Below, in pieces: positions 30,601 through 39,669 of a stretch of DNA of 39,695 nucleotides. The notes under the pieces are model-generated. The model was not told where the DNA came from and did no database searches. It was given only the letters and a program-made list of their open reading frames with translations. The DNA lies in NCBI GenBank assembly GCA_009692585.1, contig SHYX01000042.1:1-39695 (forward strand), written 5' to 3'. Source of the stretch: Myxococcales bacterium. Lineage in GTDB: Bacteria; Myxococcota; UBA796; SXON01. The position numbers and the translations under genes were made by a program. Numbering within the stretch: the first letter of the stretch is position 1; each line of letters begins with the position of its first letter.

Positions 30601-33096
30601 CTACTTCCGGTCTTCCAACCGGGTGACCCGATCGCGGAGCTTCTTGTTGTCCTCCATCGCTCCCTCCAGCTCCTTCCGGAGCGTCCCCAAGGACCCTTCG
30701 AGGGTGCGCCCGTCGCGAACCGACCGCATGGCCTCCCACGCCAGGCGACGGCACCGACCGTCGGGACTGCTGCGGTGAATGCGTGCGAGCGTCCCGAGCG
30801 CGCGCGGATCCCGAAGGACCCCCAGGGCGTTGATCGCGGAGAGCTGGACGCGGAAGTTGGGGTCCTCGGCCAGCAGCACGAGCCGCTCGCACGCAGGGGT
30901 TCGCACCGCCTCGACCTCGTCGCCGAGCCGCGCCAGCGCCGCCACCGCGGCCGCCCGCACCCGGACGGGCCGTTCCTCGCCGGTCCACTCCAAGAGGAGT
31001 GGGGCACAGGAGGCATCGCGCAGCCAGCCCAGCCCTTCGAGCGCTCGGGCGCGGAGGACCTCGCTCCAGCTGGATTCGGCCAGGAGCGCCTCGCAAGCAG
31101 CCCGAGCTTCGGGCGCGTGGAGGCGCCCCAGGACCCGCGCGATCTCGCCGCGGACGTGGATCGACGCGTCGGGGCGCATCGCGAGCAGCGCGCGGGCGCT
31201 CTCCTGCCGTCGGAAGCTGCCCATGGCCGCAACGACGCGCCGCCGCACCTTGGGGTCGGGATCCCCGAGCGCCAGGATCAGCGCGTCCAGCGCTCCGACC
31301 TGTCCGGTGCTGGCGAGGGCCTCGGCGATCTCCCCCCTCACCGACCCGACGGCATCGCCGGAGAGTGCGCTGACCAGTGCCCGCATGGCCTCGGGACTCC
31401 CCTCGGTGGCGAGCGCGCGGGCGGCGCGGATGCGCCCGACGACGTTGCCGTCGTGCGCCAGGCCCCCCGCCAGGAGCGACACCGGCCCGGACAGCGTGAT
31501 CTCCGCGAGCAGACCGAACTCAGCGTCCACACCGACCCATGCCGGCTTTGTCGCGACCGGAAGCACGAAGGTGCGCTCGCGGGCGTCGAGCTGGAGGGTG
31601 TGCGCCTGGCCCGCCACCGAGACCAGAAGCGGAATCGCGAACGCGCTCGCGACTCCCTCGCCCTCCTGGGTCTGCTTGACGCCGATCCGGAGCTGCCCGT
31701 CGTCCCAACCAAGCTCCACCTTCAGGGTCGGATGCCCGGCGCCGAAAACGAACTCGGCGAAGAAACGGTCGAGTGACCGACCCGATGCATCTTCGAAGGC
31801 GCGTTGGAGGTGCCGGGTGTGGACCGTCTGCCGCCCATGCCGCCCCAGAACCAGCCGAGTCCCCGCCCAGAAGGCGTCGTCCCCCAGCACGGTCCGCAGG
31901 GTGTGGAGCACCAGCGCGCCCTTTTCGTACAGGTGCCGGTCGAACACGTCGATCGGGCTCTTGAAGTGGTAGCTCACGATGGGGCGCCGATAGCGGCTGC
32001 CATCCTCCGCAAGGTAGGCCTGGAGCTGCTCGTAGCGATGGTAGTCCCCCTCGGCCCGGCCCCGACTGTGGGTGAACCAAAGCACCTCGGTGTAGGTCGC
32101 CCAGCCCTCATTGAGCCAGCCCTGCGACCAGTCCTGGCAGGTCACGAGGTTCCCCCACCACTGGTGGCCGAGTTCGTGCACCACGAGGTCCTCCATCTCG
32201 GTGTCCAGACTCGCGGCGTCATCGACCAGGACGATGTCGAAGAGCGTGGTGGCGCCCAGGTTCTCCATGCCGCCGAAGATGAAGTCCCACACGACCACCT
32301 GATCGTAGCGAGCCCAGGGATAGGGGCCGTACAACGATGCGAGGTAGTCGATCATCCTCGGCGTGTTGAGGAATGCCCGCAGCACCTGGGCGCGGGGAAT
32401 CCCCATCGGCACCAGGTAGTGAACCGGGACGTCCCCGGCGTGATCGACGTGCCGGTCAAGGCGGGCAACGACGGCGGTGAACAGGTAGGCAGGCATCGGC
32501 GCGTCCACGACCCAACTGACGCCGGCTACCTCTTCGACCCTCGCGCCGTTCCCGACCACGTCGAAGCCCGGCGGCACGTGGATGCGCGCCCGCCAGGGGT
32601 GCTTCACCGAAGGATGGTCCAGGCAGGGGAAGATGAAGTGCGCGTCCTGGTCCTGACACTGCGTCCACGCCTGGACGTCGCGCTCGGGCTCGGCGACCGT
32701 GGGGCCGACGAAGTACAACCCGCGGCGGGGCGAGCCGTGCCATCGCACGATGAGCTCGTCGGTGTGGGCCACACGGAGCTTGCCATCGTGATGCGACCAC
32801 GCAAGGGCGCTGCCGTCGGGGCGCTCGACACCGTCGACCGTCAGCTCGTCGAGGTCGAAACCCAGCTGACCGTCACGCCCCGCCAGCGGCCTGACCCGGA
32901 TGTGGGCCTGCCCGCGGAGCGAGCGAGCCACCGGGTCGATCCAGAGGTCCAGGTCGTAATGGAGGATGTCGACGTCACGGTCCGGGGGATAGTGCGGCTC
33001 GACGCCGGGCTCGGCGAAGGTACGACGATCCAGCGCCCAGCCTCCAAAGGCGGCTTCGCGCGCCAGCGACTTGTCCGTGAAACCGTGTGATGGCAT
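30601..33096 (-). CDS. M1-family zinc metallopeptidase with HEAT repeats
   Basis: An 831-aa protein. The N-terminal half has the M1 fold: beta domain (about 40-215), the exopeptidase motif GGMEN (275-279), zinc site HELGHQWWGN (307-316) with Glu330 in WLNEGWATY, and catalytic Tyr390 in HLYEKGALVLHTLR. Residues from about 545 to 800 are HEAT-like helical repeats (for example GDPDPKVRRRVVAAMGSF, EDPNFRVQLSAINALGVLRD). The final 25 residues (LRKELEGAMEDNKKLRDRV) form a short coiled coil. No signal peptide, so probably cytoplasmic. M1 enzymes trim N-terminal residues of peptides; the HEAT tail resembles those in mammalian TAF-like or leukotriene-hydrolase relatives, but that is fold-level. Family is firm. 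Confidence 0.9.
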   Translation of the reverse strand: MPSHGFTDKSLAREAAFGGWALDRRTFAEPGVEPHYPPDRDVDILHYDLDLWIDPVARSLRGQAHIRVRPLAGRDGQLGFDLDELTVDGVERPDGSALAWSHHDGKLRVAHTDELIVRWHGSPRRGLYFVGPTVAEPERDVQAWTQCQDQDAHFIFPCLDHPSVKHPWRARIHVPPGFDVVGNGARVEEVAGVSWVVDAPMPAYLFTAVVARLDRHVDHAGDVPVHYLVPMGIPRAQVLRAFLNTPRMIDYLASLYGPYPWARYDQVVVWDFIFGGMENLGATTLFDIVLVDDAASLDTEMEDLVVHELGHQWWGNLVTCQDWSQGWLNEGWATYTEVLWFTHSRGRAEGDYHRYEQLQAYLAEDGSRYRRPIVSYHFKSPIDVFDRHLYEKGALVLHTLRTVLGDDAFWAGTRLVLGRHGRQTVHTRHLQRAFEDASGRSLDRFFAEFVFGAGHPTLKVELGWDDGQLRIGVKQTQEGEGVASAFAIPLLVSVAGQAHTLQLDARERTFVLPVATKPAWVGVDAEFGLLAEITLSGPVSLLAGGLAHDGNVVGRIRAARALATEGSPEAMRALVSALSGDAVGSVRGEIAEALASTGQVGALDALILALGDPDPKVRRRVVAAMGSFRRQESARALLAMRPDASIHVRGEIARVLGRLHAPEARAACEALLAESSWSEVLRARALEGLGWLRDASCAPLLLEWTGEERPVRVRAAAVAALARLGDEVEAVRTPACERLVLLAEDPNFRVQLSAINALGVLRDPRALGTLARIHRSSPDGRCRRLAWEAMRSVRDGRTLEGSLGTLRKELEGAMEDNKKLRDRVTRLEDRK

Positions 33097-33102
33097 GGGG
33101 CC

Positions 33103-33108
33103 GGGCTA
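33103..33108 (-). promoter_or_regulatory. Possible -10 element (TAGCCC) of the M1 peptidase gene
   Basis: Minus-strand TGATAGCCC has TA 12 nt before the ATG at 33096. It lies in the 31-base gap after the DUF429 gene and may give an internal promoter. Core match to TATAAT is poor. Confidence 0.2.
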
Positions 33109-33127
33109 TCACGTCGGGCGCGCGTTC

Positions 33128-33874
33128 CTACCCCTCGGCCTGGCCCAGCCGGCTCGGATCGGGCAGCAGGATGTACCCGCGCACCAGGTCTCCCAGCATC
33201 GCACAGGCGTTGCCGCCATTTTCCCCGAGCCACGCCGCGACGTAGGCGACGAGGAGCGCTTCGAGTCGCTCCTCCAACTCGCCGAGGCGGGTGCCGTTCA
33301 GATCGGGGAGGTGGGCGCTCATCAGTGCATCGAGCGACGGCGACGGGAGCAGCGCGGGAGGCCCCTTGTAGAGCCGTTCGACGATCAACTCGCGGAAGCG
33401 GGCGACGCCTTCTTTCCGGCCGCCGATGGGCCCCGCCTTCATCCGAACCGGACGATCCACCCCGAAGAGCAGCACCTGCGCCGACTGCGTGTGGGTCTCC
33501 ACGAGGCGCTCTGACGCGGTGGACTGGGGATCGATGTTGAACCCCATCCGGATGAGCCCCTTGGCCATGGTTCTCGGGTGGGAGGCGCTCACGGTGTTGT
33601 TTGCGTATTCGTCGATGCGGTAGCGGTTGAAGTGCTCGGACAACAGCTTGTCGCAAGGACGGGAACCCGAGAGATTCTCCACGATGACCGGCGCGTTCAT
33701 CGCCAGCACGCAGCCAGTGCGCGGGCGGTTTCGGGTCAGCCAGCGCAGCGTGTCCTCGTGGGCGCGCAACGAATCGGCAGAGACGAGGCGCACCCCGCCG
33801 TCCACCGCGTCGAGCACGACACCGCCTGAGCTGTCGCGAGGAGTCAAACCAATGTCGAGTCCGAGATACCGCAT
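33128..33874 (-). CDS. DUF429-family protein
   Basis: A 248-aa protein starting MRYLGLDIGLTP, the beta-1 Asp motif of an RNase-H-like fold, with GGVVLDA as beta-2. Conserved blocks include VLAMNAPV (beta-3 and Asp/Asn region), ENLSGSRPCDKLLSEHFNRY and MGFNID. The closing helical region contains LEERLEALLVAYVAAWLGEN and DLVRGYILLP. This matches the DUF429 family, whose members are predicted nucleases or nucleotide-binding proteins with unknown physiological role. ATG at 33874 is preferred; GTG at 33886 adds four residues. It lies 18 bases after the aldehyde dehydrogenase stop and 31 bases before the M1 start in transcription order. Family call is good but not certain. Confidence 0.72.
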   Translation of the reverse strand: MRYLGLDIGLTPRDSSGGVVLDAVDGGVRLVSADSLRAHEDTLRWLTRNRPRTGCVLAMNAPVIVENLSGSRPCDKLLSEHFNRYRIDEYANNTVSASHPRTMAKGLIRMGFNIDPQSTASERLVETHTQSAQVLLFGVDRPVRMKAGPIGGRKEGVARFRELIVERLYKGPPALLPSPSLDALMSAHLPDLNGTRLGELEERLEALLVAYVAAWLGENGGNACAMLGDLVRGYILLPDPSRLGQAEG

Positions 33875-33892
33875 TCTGCTACCCACCCTGCG

Positions 33893-35431
33893 TCACGAGG
33901 TCTTCCAACGGCCGATGAGGCCACCAAGCATCTTTCGGAGGCCCGTGAATCGAGCCCCACCCGATCGTCCCAGCTCGACGAGGCCCTCAGCCATCGTCGT
34001 GAGCGCTGGGGTGTATGGATACCACCACAGCTCTTTTTGACCGAAGAACCGGTCCACCACCACCGTCCGCGGCTGCACCAGTCCGTGCAGCCCGAAGACG
34101 GAGCCGGTAACCCCATAGCCGCTGTGCTTGCGGCCGCCCCACGCTGCGCCGCCCATGGGGCCGGAAAAACAACAGTTGTTGACGTAGGACACGCCGCAGC
34201 GCACCCGACGCGCCAACGCTTCGCCCCGCGCCACGTCCCGGGTCCAGACGCTGACACACAGCCCATACTGCGAGTCATCCGCCATGGCCACCGCCTGGTC
34301 CTCACCCTCGAAGGCCGCGATCGGGAGCACCGGCCCGAAGGTCTCCTCCTGCCAGAGCGCACAATCGGTCGGCACCCCGGTGAGCACCGTCGCGGGGTAG
34401 AAGAACCCCCCATCGACGGGCTGCCCCCCGCACCGCACGGTGGCGCCGCGTGCGACGGCATCGAGCACCTGGGCATGCACCCTGGCCACGGCGCGGGCAT
34501 CAATGAGCGGCCCGATGTCATCGCCGAGCCGGAGTTCCCTGGCGCGCGCCACCAGCGCCTCGGTGAACGGACCGACGATGCGATGATCGACCAGCGCCCG
34601 CTCGACGCTGGCGCAGTCCTGACCGGCGTTGTGGAAGGCCCCCCACAAGACGCCCTCGACCGCCCGACCGAGCTTGGCATCGTGGAGCACGATGGCCGCA
34701 TCCTTGCTGCCGAGCTCCAGGGCGGTGGGGATCAGCAGCTCGGCAGCCTGCCGCGCCACCGCCCTCCCCCCGGCGACGCTGCCGGTGAACACCACCTTGT
34801 CGACGCCGGCGGCGATGATGGCCGCGCCTTGCGGCGGGCCCCCCTGGATGGTCACCACCAGACCCGGGGGCAACACGGCAGCAAAAACCTCGGCCAACAG
34901 GGCCCCACACCGCGCTGCGTGCTCGCTGGGCTTGAAGACGACAGCGTTCCCCACCAAAAGCGCCGGCACGATCGTCCGCATCGGCAGGTGCACGGGGTAG
35001 TTCCAGGGCATGATGAGCCCGACGACACCGAGCGGCTCGGACACGACCTCCACCCGTTTGCCGGGGTAGTTGACCAGATTCAGGTCGAGCGCGCGTGGCT
35101 CCAACTCGTCCTCGACCACCGCCAGCCAGTGGTCGAAGAGCTCGCCGAGGGTCACGACCTCACTGGTCCACGCCTCGCCCGGGGGTTTGCCGATCTCCGC
35201 CCCGAGCACCGCCACGAGGTCGCCGCCCCGCGCCAACAGCGCCGCGCCGAGGGAGCGCACGACGGCCATGCGATCGAGCAGCGGACGGGCCGCCCAGAGC
35301 GCCCCCGCCACCCGGGCCGCGTCAACCTGACTCGCGATGGATGCCACCGGGGTGCACGGCAGATCACCGACGACTGCCCCGGTCCGGGGGTCCACCAGGA
35401 CCAGCGCGTCGTCATCCCCAGAGGCCATCAT
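33893..35431 (-). CDS. NAD(P)-dependent aldehyde dehydrogenase
   Basis: A 512-aa enzyme oxidising an aldehyde to the acid. Motifs seen: MPWNYPVHLP (141-150) with oxyanion Asn144, FKPSEHA with cofactor Lys167, FTGSVAGGR in the NAD-binding Rossmann domain, ALELGSKD with general-base Glu239, and NAGQDCASVERALV with nucleophile Cys273. C-terminal ETFGPVLPI and GGRKHSGYGVTGSVFGLHG are also present; the last is unusual since it lacks the typical E in GxKxSGxGRE. Its ATG overlaps the kinase stop (ATGA). The tail after about residue 470 (WWYPYTPALTTMAEGLVELG) resembles long-chain or coniferyl-type ALDHs. Substrate unknown; an alpha/beta hydrolase and a regulatory kinase lie in the same operon. Confidence 0.93.
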   Translation of the reverse strand: MMASGDDDALVLVDPRTGAVVGDLPCTPVASIASQVDAARVAGALWAARPLLDRMAVVRSLGAALLARGGDLVAVLGAEIGKPPGEAWTSEVVTLGELFDHWLAVVEDELEPRALDLNLVNYPGKRVEVVSEPLGVVGLIMPWNYPVHLPMRTIVPALLVGNAVVFKPSEHAARCGALLAEVFAAVLPPGLVVTIQGGPPQGAAIIAAGVDKVVFTGSVAGGRAVARQAAELLIPTALELGSKDAAIVLHDAKLGRAVEGVLWGAFHNAGQDCASVERALVDHRIVGPFTEALVARARELRLGDDIGPLIDARAVARVHAQVLDAVARGATVRCGGQPVDGGFFYPATVLTGVPTDCALWQEETFGPVLPIAAFEGEDQAVAMADDSQYGLCVSVWTRDVARGEALARRVRCGVSYVNNCCFSGPMGGAAWGGRKHSGYGVTGSVFGLHGLVQPRTVVVDRFFGQKELWWYPYTPALTTMAEGLVELGRSGGARFTGLRKMLGGLIGRWKTS

Positions 35432-38400
35432 GGCGCCTTATCGTGCGCGACCCGGCCCGGCTCCTCCTTGGCCCAGCGAGCGGCCGGGAGTTGCAGGAAC
35501 TGCTCACGCATGCTGCCGTGCAGGGACTCCACGATCACCCGAGCGATTGCGCGCGCCTCGCTACGAGCGGCGGGGTTCCGGGTGACGTGCAGCACGTCCA
35601 GCAGCAGCGTGGGATCCTCGCAGGCACGAGCCTCCGCCTCGGCGGCATCGAGGACGTCCCGGTCGCGGCCCACCTCGGCTCCGACGAGGTAGACGATCGC
35701 GAGGTGGCGGTGCGCACCGGTCAGCACCAGCCGCTCGACCGCGCCGCCGAGGAGTCGTGCGTTCGCGGTCCGCATGCCCGCCATCGCCTCGTGGAAGTGA
35801 ACCCTCACCGCGTCGTCCGCCGCGCGCGCGGCATCGAGCCCACCGAGGTGAGCGGCAAGGATGGACGGGGTGTCGCCCAGGGCGCGCCGCAGCTCGCCGA
35901 GGACCTCGAAGTAGAGCGCGCGCACCTCGTAGGCGACGCCGCTCACCAGCGCGCCGGTCACCCGCGTCAGCGCTTCCCCGGCCGCGGCCACGTCGCCGAC
36001 GCCCGCGTACGCCCAGGCGCGAAGGACGTCGCTGGCGGCCTCGAAGGCGGGGACATCGCTGCGACCGTGAAGATCGCCGGCGATCGCGACGCTCGCGAGG
36101 GAGCGGGAGAACTGGCCGCGCACGCGCTGAACCCGCGCCAACGCGAGGTACGCCGCCGACAACAGCGTCCGCCGGTCCCGACCGTGCAGCTCGCGCACCA
36201 GTGTCAGGAGCCGGCGTTCCGCCTGGGTGACCTTTCCGTGCATCAACTGCGCCAGCGCGGCGCCGATGCGCGCCGCGACCGGAACCCGGTCGATGCCGCT
36301 GGGACTCGCCGCGGTCGCGGCGTCCAGGAGCGCGCCGGCCGTCTCGAACTGTCCGCGGATCGCGGCCAACTCGCCGAGCGCCAGGAGCACGTGCGGCTCA
36401 GCCACCGACGACCGCTCGCTGAGACGCTGCACCAGGCCTTCGCTGGGCGTGGCGCCGAGCGCCACCATAAGCTCCAGCTCCAACGCCTCGATGCGCGACA
36501 CCTCGGGTGCGCCCTCGGCTCCGCGCGCGAGCTGCGCCGCCGCCGCCAACGCATCGCGCGCTTCCCCGAGGCGGCCCGCCGCTCGAAGCGCTTCCGCGCG
36601 TGCGAACGCCGACCGGGCGATCGCCCCTCCGGCAGCGTTCGGGGGCACATGCTGCAGAACACGCACTGCCCGATTGGGCCGGCCAGCCGCCGCGAGGTAC
36701 TCGCCGAGCTCCACCAGACGCAGGGTCGCCTCGGCGCCCCGCGTGCCGAGCGAGCGATGGAAGATCACGAAGCGCCGTTCCCACTCCCCACGCGCTCGTG
36801 CCTCGACCGCATCGGCCAACGCGAGGTGGATCCGGCGCCGCCGCGCGTCGGCCATGTCCTCGCGGATCAGCCGCTCGACCGACGAACGCGCCACCGCCAC
36901 CCACTCCTCGCCACCCTCGTTCCAGCTCAGCACCAGCCCCTGCGCCACCAGCGTGCCGACCTCCAGCCCCGCGCCGTCCCCCCCGAAGAGCGTACCCAGG
37001 ACCTCCACGGGGACTGGATCGTCCGCGATCGACAGCGCCTCCAGGGCCGCCCGCTCCGCCGGGCCGAGCCGGCGCACGATTCGCTCGATGAGCCGGCGGG
37101 TGCTCTCTCCCGAGACCAGGCCGGCCGAGACGTTCCAACGCCACGCCGGATCGCCATTCTCCGCCAACCCCTCGCACCAGAGGGTGCCGGCGATCACCTG
37201 TTCACGCACCAGCGCCACGGTGTGGGCGGCGAGCCCGCCCGAGGCGGCCCGCAGGGCGGAATCCAATCCCGCGGGCACGCTCCGGGAGTTCAGCATCGTC
37301 CTGAGGAGTTCGCGGATGTCGGCGGCGTTGAACGGTCGAAGGCGGTGGACACGAACCCCAGGCCTGGACGCGAGATCGACGCCGAGGTGGACGACCGCCA
37401 GCCCAGGGATGTCTCCGAGCGCGACGAGGGCCGCCAGCGCTTCAGCCCGGAGTTGATCCACCTCCTCCGCCAAGAGCAGCACCGTGCCCTCGTGGACGAG
37501 TGCCGACAACTGGGAGCGGGCGGCCTCCACGGTCTCGACCCGCGGCAATCCGAAGCGGACCAGCTCCTCCGCGATGCGCCGCACCACATCGTTTCGGCGC
37601 ATGCGCGAGCGACTCCGGAACACGATGACCTCCACGCGTGCCCCCGCCGCCGCATCGCGCGCCAGCCGGGCCAATGGCCCGAAGCCCGAGCCGAGCGGGC
37701 CGGTGATCTGGAGTTGCCCGGCCGCGTCCAGCGCCGCCTCGATGGCCCCTCGCGCGCCCTCACGGGCCAACACCGGCGGCCGCCGCAGCTCGCGGCGCGG
37801 GCCCGCCGATCCGTGGAGCAGCGCCAGGGCCACCCCTGCCGACGCCGGGCGCGCGGCGGGATCGCGCGCCATCAGCCGCTCGACCAGCGCGGTCAACCGC
37901 ACCGGCACCCCCGACGCGACTTCGGACAACGGGGTTGCCGTGCCGCCTCGATGCGCGGCCAGCCACGCGGCAGCGGTACGCGCGGCGTAGGGGCGGGCCC
38001 CGCACACGGCCTCGTAGAGCGTCACCCCGAGGCTGTAGAGGTCGCAGCGGTGATCCGTCTCGGCGCCGGCGATCTGTTCGGGCGCCATGTAGGCGTAGGT
38101 GCCGAGCACGTCGCCGAGGGTGGTGGTGAGCGGATCACCGGGGTCGGCCGCCAGTCCCAGGTCCATCAGGACGATCCGGTTGTCGCTGCCGCAGAAGACG
38201 TTCGACGACTTCACGTCCCGGTGCACCACGCCGAGGTCGTGGACGTGCTGGAGCACCCGCAGGATTGAACTGGCCAGATGCATGACCTCGTCGGCGCCGA
38301 GCGGCTGCCGCGAGATGCGCTCGTCGAGCGGCTCGCCGCGCAAGAGCTCCAAGACCAGGGCGGGCGCATCGCCCTCGAAGACGTGGAGGCAGCGGACGAG

Positions 38401-38595
38401 GCTTGGGTGGGTGATACGCTGGAGCAGGCGGCCTTCGCGTAAAAACCGCTTTCGCATCGACGGCCGCTCGGGATCGCGGAGCACCTTGAGCGCGACCTCC
38501 TGGCCCCGCCACTCGGCGCGAAACACGTCCGCGAGCCCGCCCTCGCCGATCCGATCGAGAAGCGGGCAGCCGTGGACCTCCGTGAGCTGGGACAT
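35428..38595 (-). CDS. Ser/Thr protein kinase fused to degenerate NTPase-like and TPR-like regions
   Basis: A 1055-aa regulator. The N-terminal PknB-type kinase is complete: glycine loop IGEGGLADVF (16-25), catalytic Lys37 in VALKVL, HRD (125-127) in VVHRDVKSSNV, DLG (145-147) in place of DFG, and APE (171-173). From about 272 comes an AAA/STAND-like ATPase region, but the expected P-loop reads ITGPLGSGFGPLARL without the GK[ST] Lys, and the Walker B-like strand is VLLLAEEVDQL without a clear Asp pair. From about 650 to the end are Ala/Leu/Arg-rich helical, TPR-like repeats. Thus the NTPase core has probably lost ATP binding and acts as a scaffold. It begins immediately after the alpha/beta hydrolase stop. 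No transmembrane segment. Confidence 0.88.
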   Translation of the reverse strand: MSQLTEVHGCPLLDRIGEGGLADVFRAEWRGQEVALKVLRDPERPSMRKRFLREGRLLQRITHPSLVRCLHVFEGDAPALVLELLRGEPLDERISRQPLGADEVMHLASSILRVLQHVHDLGVVHRDVKSSNVFCGSDNRIVLMDLGLAADPGDPLTTTLGDVLGTYAYMAPEQIAGAETDHRCDLYSLGVTLYEAVCGARPYAARTAAAWLAAHRGGTATPLSEVASGVPVRLTALVERLMARDPAARPASAGVALALLHGSAGPRRELRRPPVLAREGARGAIEAALDAAGQLQITGPLGSGFGPLARLARDAAAGARVEVIVFRSRSRMRRNDVVRRIAEELVRFGLPRVETVEAARSQLSALVHEGTVLLLAEEVDQLRAEALAALVALGDIPGLAVVHLGVDLASRPGVRVHRLRPFNAADIRELLRTMLNSRSVPAGLDSALRAASGGLAAHTVALVREQVIAGTLWCEGLAENGDPAWRWNVSAGLVSGESTRRLIERIVRRLGPAERAALEALSIADDPVPVEVLGTLFGGDGAGLEVGTLVAQGLVLSWNEGGEEWVAVARSSVERLIREDMADARRRRIHLALADAVEARARGEWERRFVIFHRSLGTRGAEATLRLVELGEYLAAAGRPNRAVRVLQHVPPNAAGGAIARSAFARAEALRAAGRLGEARDALAAAAQLARGAEGAPEVSRIEALELELMVALGATPSEGLVQRLSERSSVAEPHVLLALGELAAIRGQFETAGALLDAATAASPSGIDRVPVAARIGAALAQLMHGKVTQAERRLLTLVRELHGRDRRTLLSAAYLALARVQRVRGQFSRSLASVAIAGDLHGRSDVPAFEAASDVLRAWAYAGVGDVAAAGEALTRVTGALVSGVAYEVRALYFEVLGELRRALGDTPSILAAHLGGLDAARAADDAVRVHFHEAMAGMRTANARLLGGAVERLVLTGAHRHLAIVYLVGAEVGRDRDVLDAAEAEARACEDPTLLLDVLHVTRNPAARSEARAIARVIVESLHGSMREQFLQLPAARWAKEEPGRVAHDKAP

Positions 38596-39669
38596 TCAGT
38601 GCGCCCCGAGCCAGGCCGAGACCGGTCGCCAGACATGCTCCGGGGCATGGGTGCCGCTGATGAGGTCCAGGTGGCCCCAGTGGCGGCCGGTGTTCCACGG
38701 CTCCAGGGCCAACAGCGTCCGGTCGGCGGCACCGGACCCTTCGAAGGCCAGCTGGCAGTCCGCCGGTGGGGTCAGGTGGTCGAGGTCCCCGCTGACCACC
38801 AGGAGCGGCACGGTGGAGCGTCCCCATGCCGCCGCGTACTCGACCTCGTCCTCGTGCGCCCACCGCGCCATGTCGAGCCACACGTGCAAGCTCGTCCAGT
38901 CAAACCCTCGCTCGAGCCGCTCCGCAAGCAGCTCCGGCTCAAAGCTTCCGGGCGCCCAGCCGCTGATCGGGAACGCGTACCCGGCCACATCCGAGACCTC
39001 GTAGAGCCGGCCGAGGAGCTGCCCGGCGAGGCGGGTACGCACGTTGACCCCGCCCAGCATGCCCCGGGTGCCCGTCAGATGGGAGAACCTGGCGATCCAC
39101 TTGAGGAATCGATTGGCCTGCGCGAATCGGTAGACCGGCGCGATACCGACGATTCCCCGCATCGGCACCCAGGCGGATCCGGCGAAGATCACCGCGCCGC
39201 CGAGCGAGTGGCCGAGCCAGAATGCCGGCTCGGGGATGGCCTCCGCGAGCGCGACGGCGTCCAAGACATAGTCAGAGAAACGCTCGGGCGCGGCCGATTC
39301 CCGCGACCGCCCGTGCCCGCGCAGCTCCAGGACGTAGACGTCGTAGCCTTCGCCGGCCAACCACGCGCTCATCGACCGGGTGCTCCCATGCCAGGTGTAC
39401 CGGTTCTGCGCGAACCCGTGGATCAGGACCACCGGCGGGCCGGCGACGCAGGGCACGTGCTTGCGGGTGACGACCAGGCCGCTGGGGTGGCGCAGACGCG
39501 ACTTCTGGACGCGCACCACAACCCCGGCTTGACCGACCTGTTCGAGCTGCTCGTCGGCCTCGACCGCCCATCCCGAAGGGACCCGCGGCGCGCCGAACCG
39601 GACGGCACTGCCCTTCCCAGAATTACCCACGCCTCGTCCACTGCCCAGAAGGAGGCCCCTCGTCGCCAC
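38596..39669 (-). CDS. Alpha/beta-hydrolase
   Basis: A 357-aa protein with the hydrolase fold. HGFAQNRYTW (84-93) is the oxyanion region, GHSLGG (153-158) the nucleophile elbow with Ser155, SGDLDHLTPP (about 295) carries the acid, and HWGHLDLISG the catalytic His. Specificity (esterase, lipase or PHB-related) cannot be stated. The start is uncertain: GTG at 39669 gives 357 aa, but the first 40 residues are Gly/Arg-rich with no recognisable role and the domain starts near residue 60, so a later GTG is plausible. First gene of the minus-strand cluster visible in the window; it abuts the kinase start with no gap, suggesting co-translation. Confidence 0.85.
   Translation of the reverse strand: MATRGLLLGSGRGVGNSGKGSAVRFGAPRVPSGWAVEADEQLEQVGQAGVVVRVQKSRLRHPSGLVVTRKHVPCVAGPPVVLIHGFAQNRYTWHGSTRSMSAWLAGEGYDVYVLELRGHGRSRESAAPERFSDYVLDAVALAEAIPEPAFWLGHSLGGAVIFAGSAWVPMRGIVGIAPVYRFAQANRFLKWIARFSHLTGTRGMLGGVNVRTRLAGQLLGRLYEVSDVAGYAFPISGWAPGSFEPELLAERLERGFDWTSLHVWLDMARWAHEDEVEYAAAWGRSTVPLLVVSGDLDHLTPPADCQLAFEGSGAADRTLLALEPWNTGRHWGHLDLISGTHAPEHVWRPVSAWLGAH

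Noticed and set aside
35095..38268. 1057-codon open frame on the plus strand across the kinase gene
   Set aside because: Its translation is a low-complexity Arg/Gly/His/Pro/Ala shadow of the kinase; long antisense frames are expected at this GC content.
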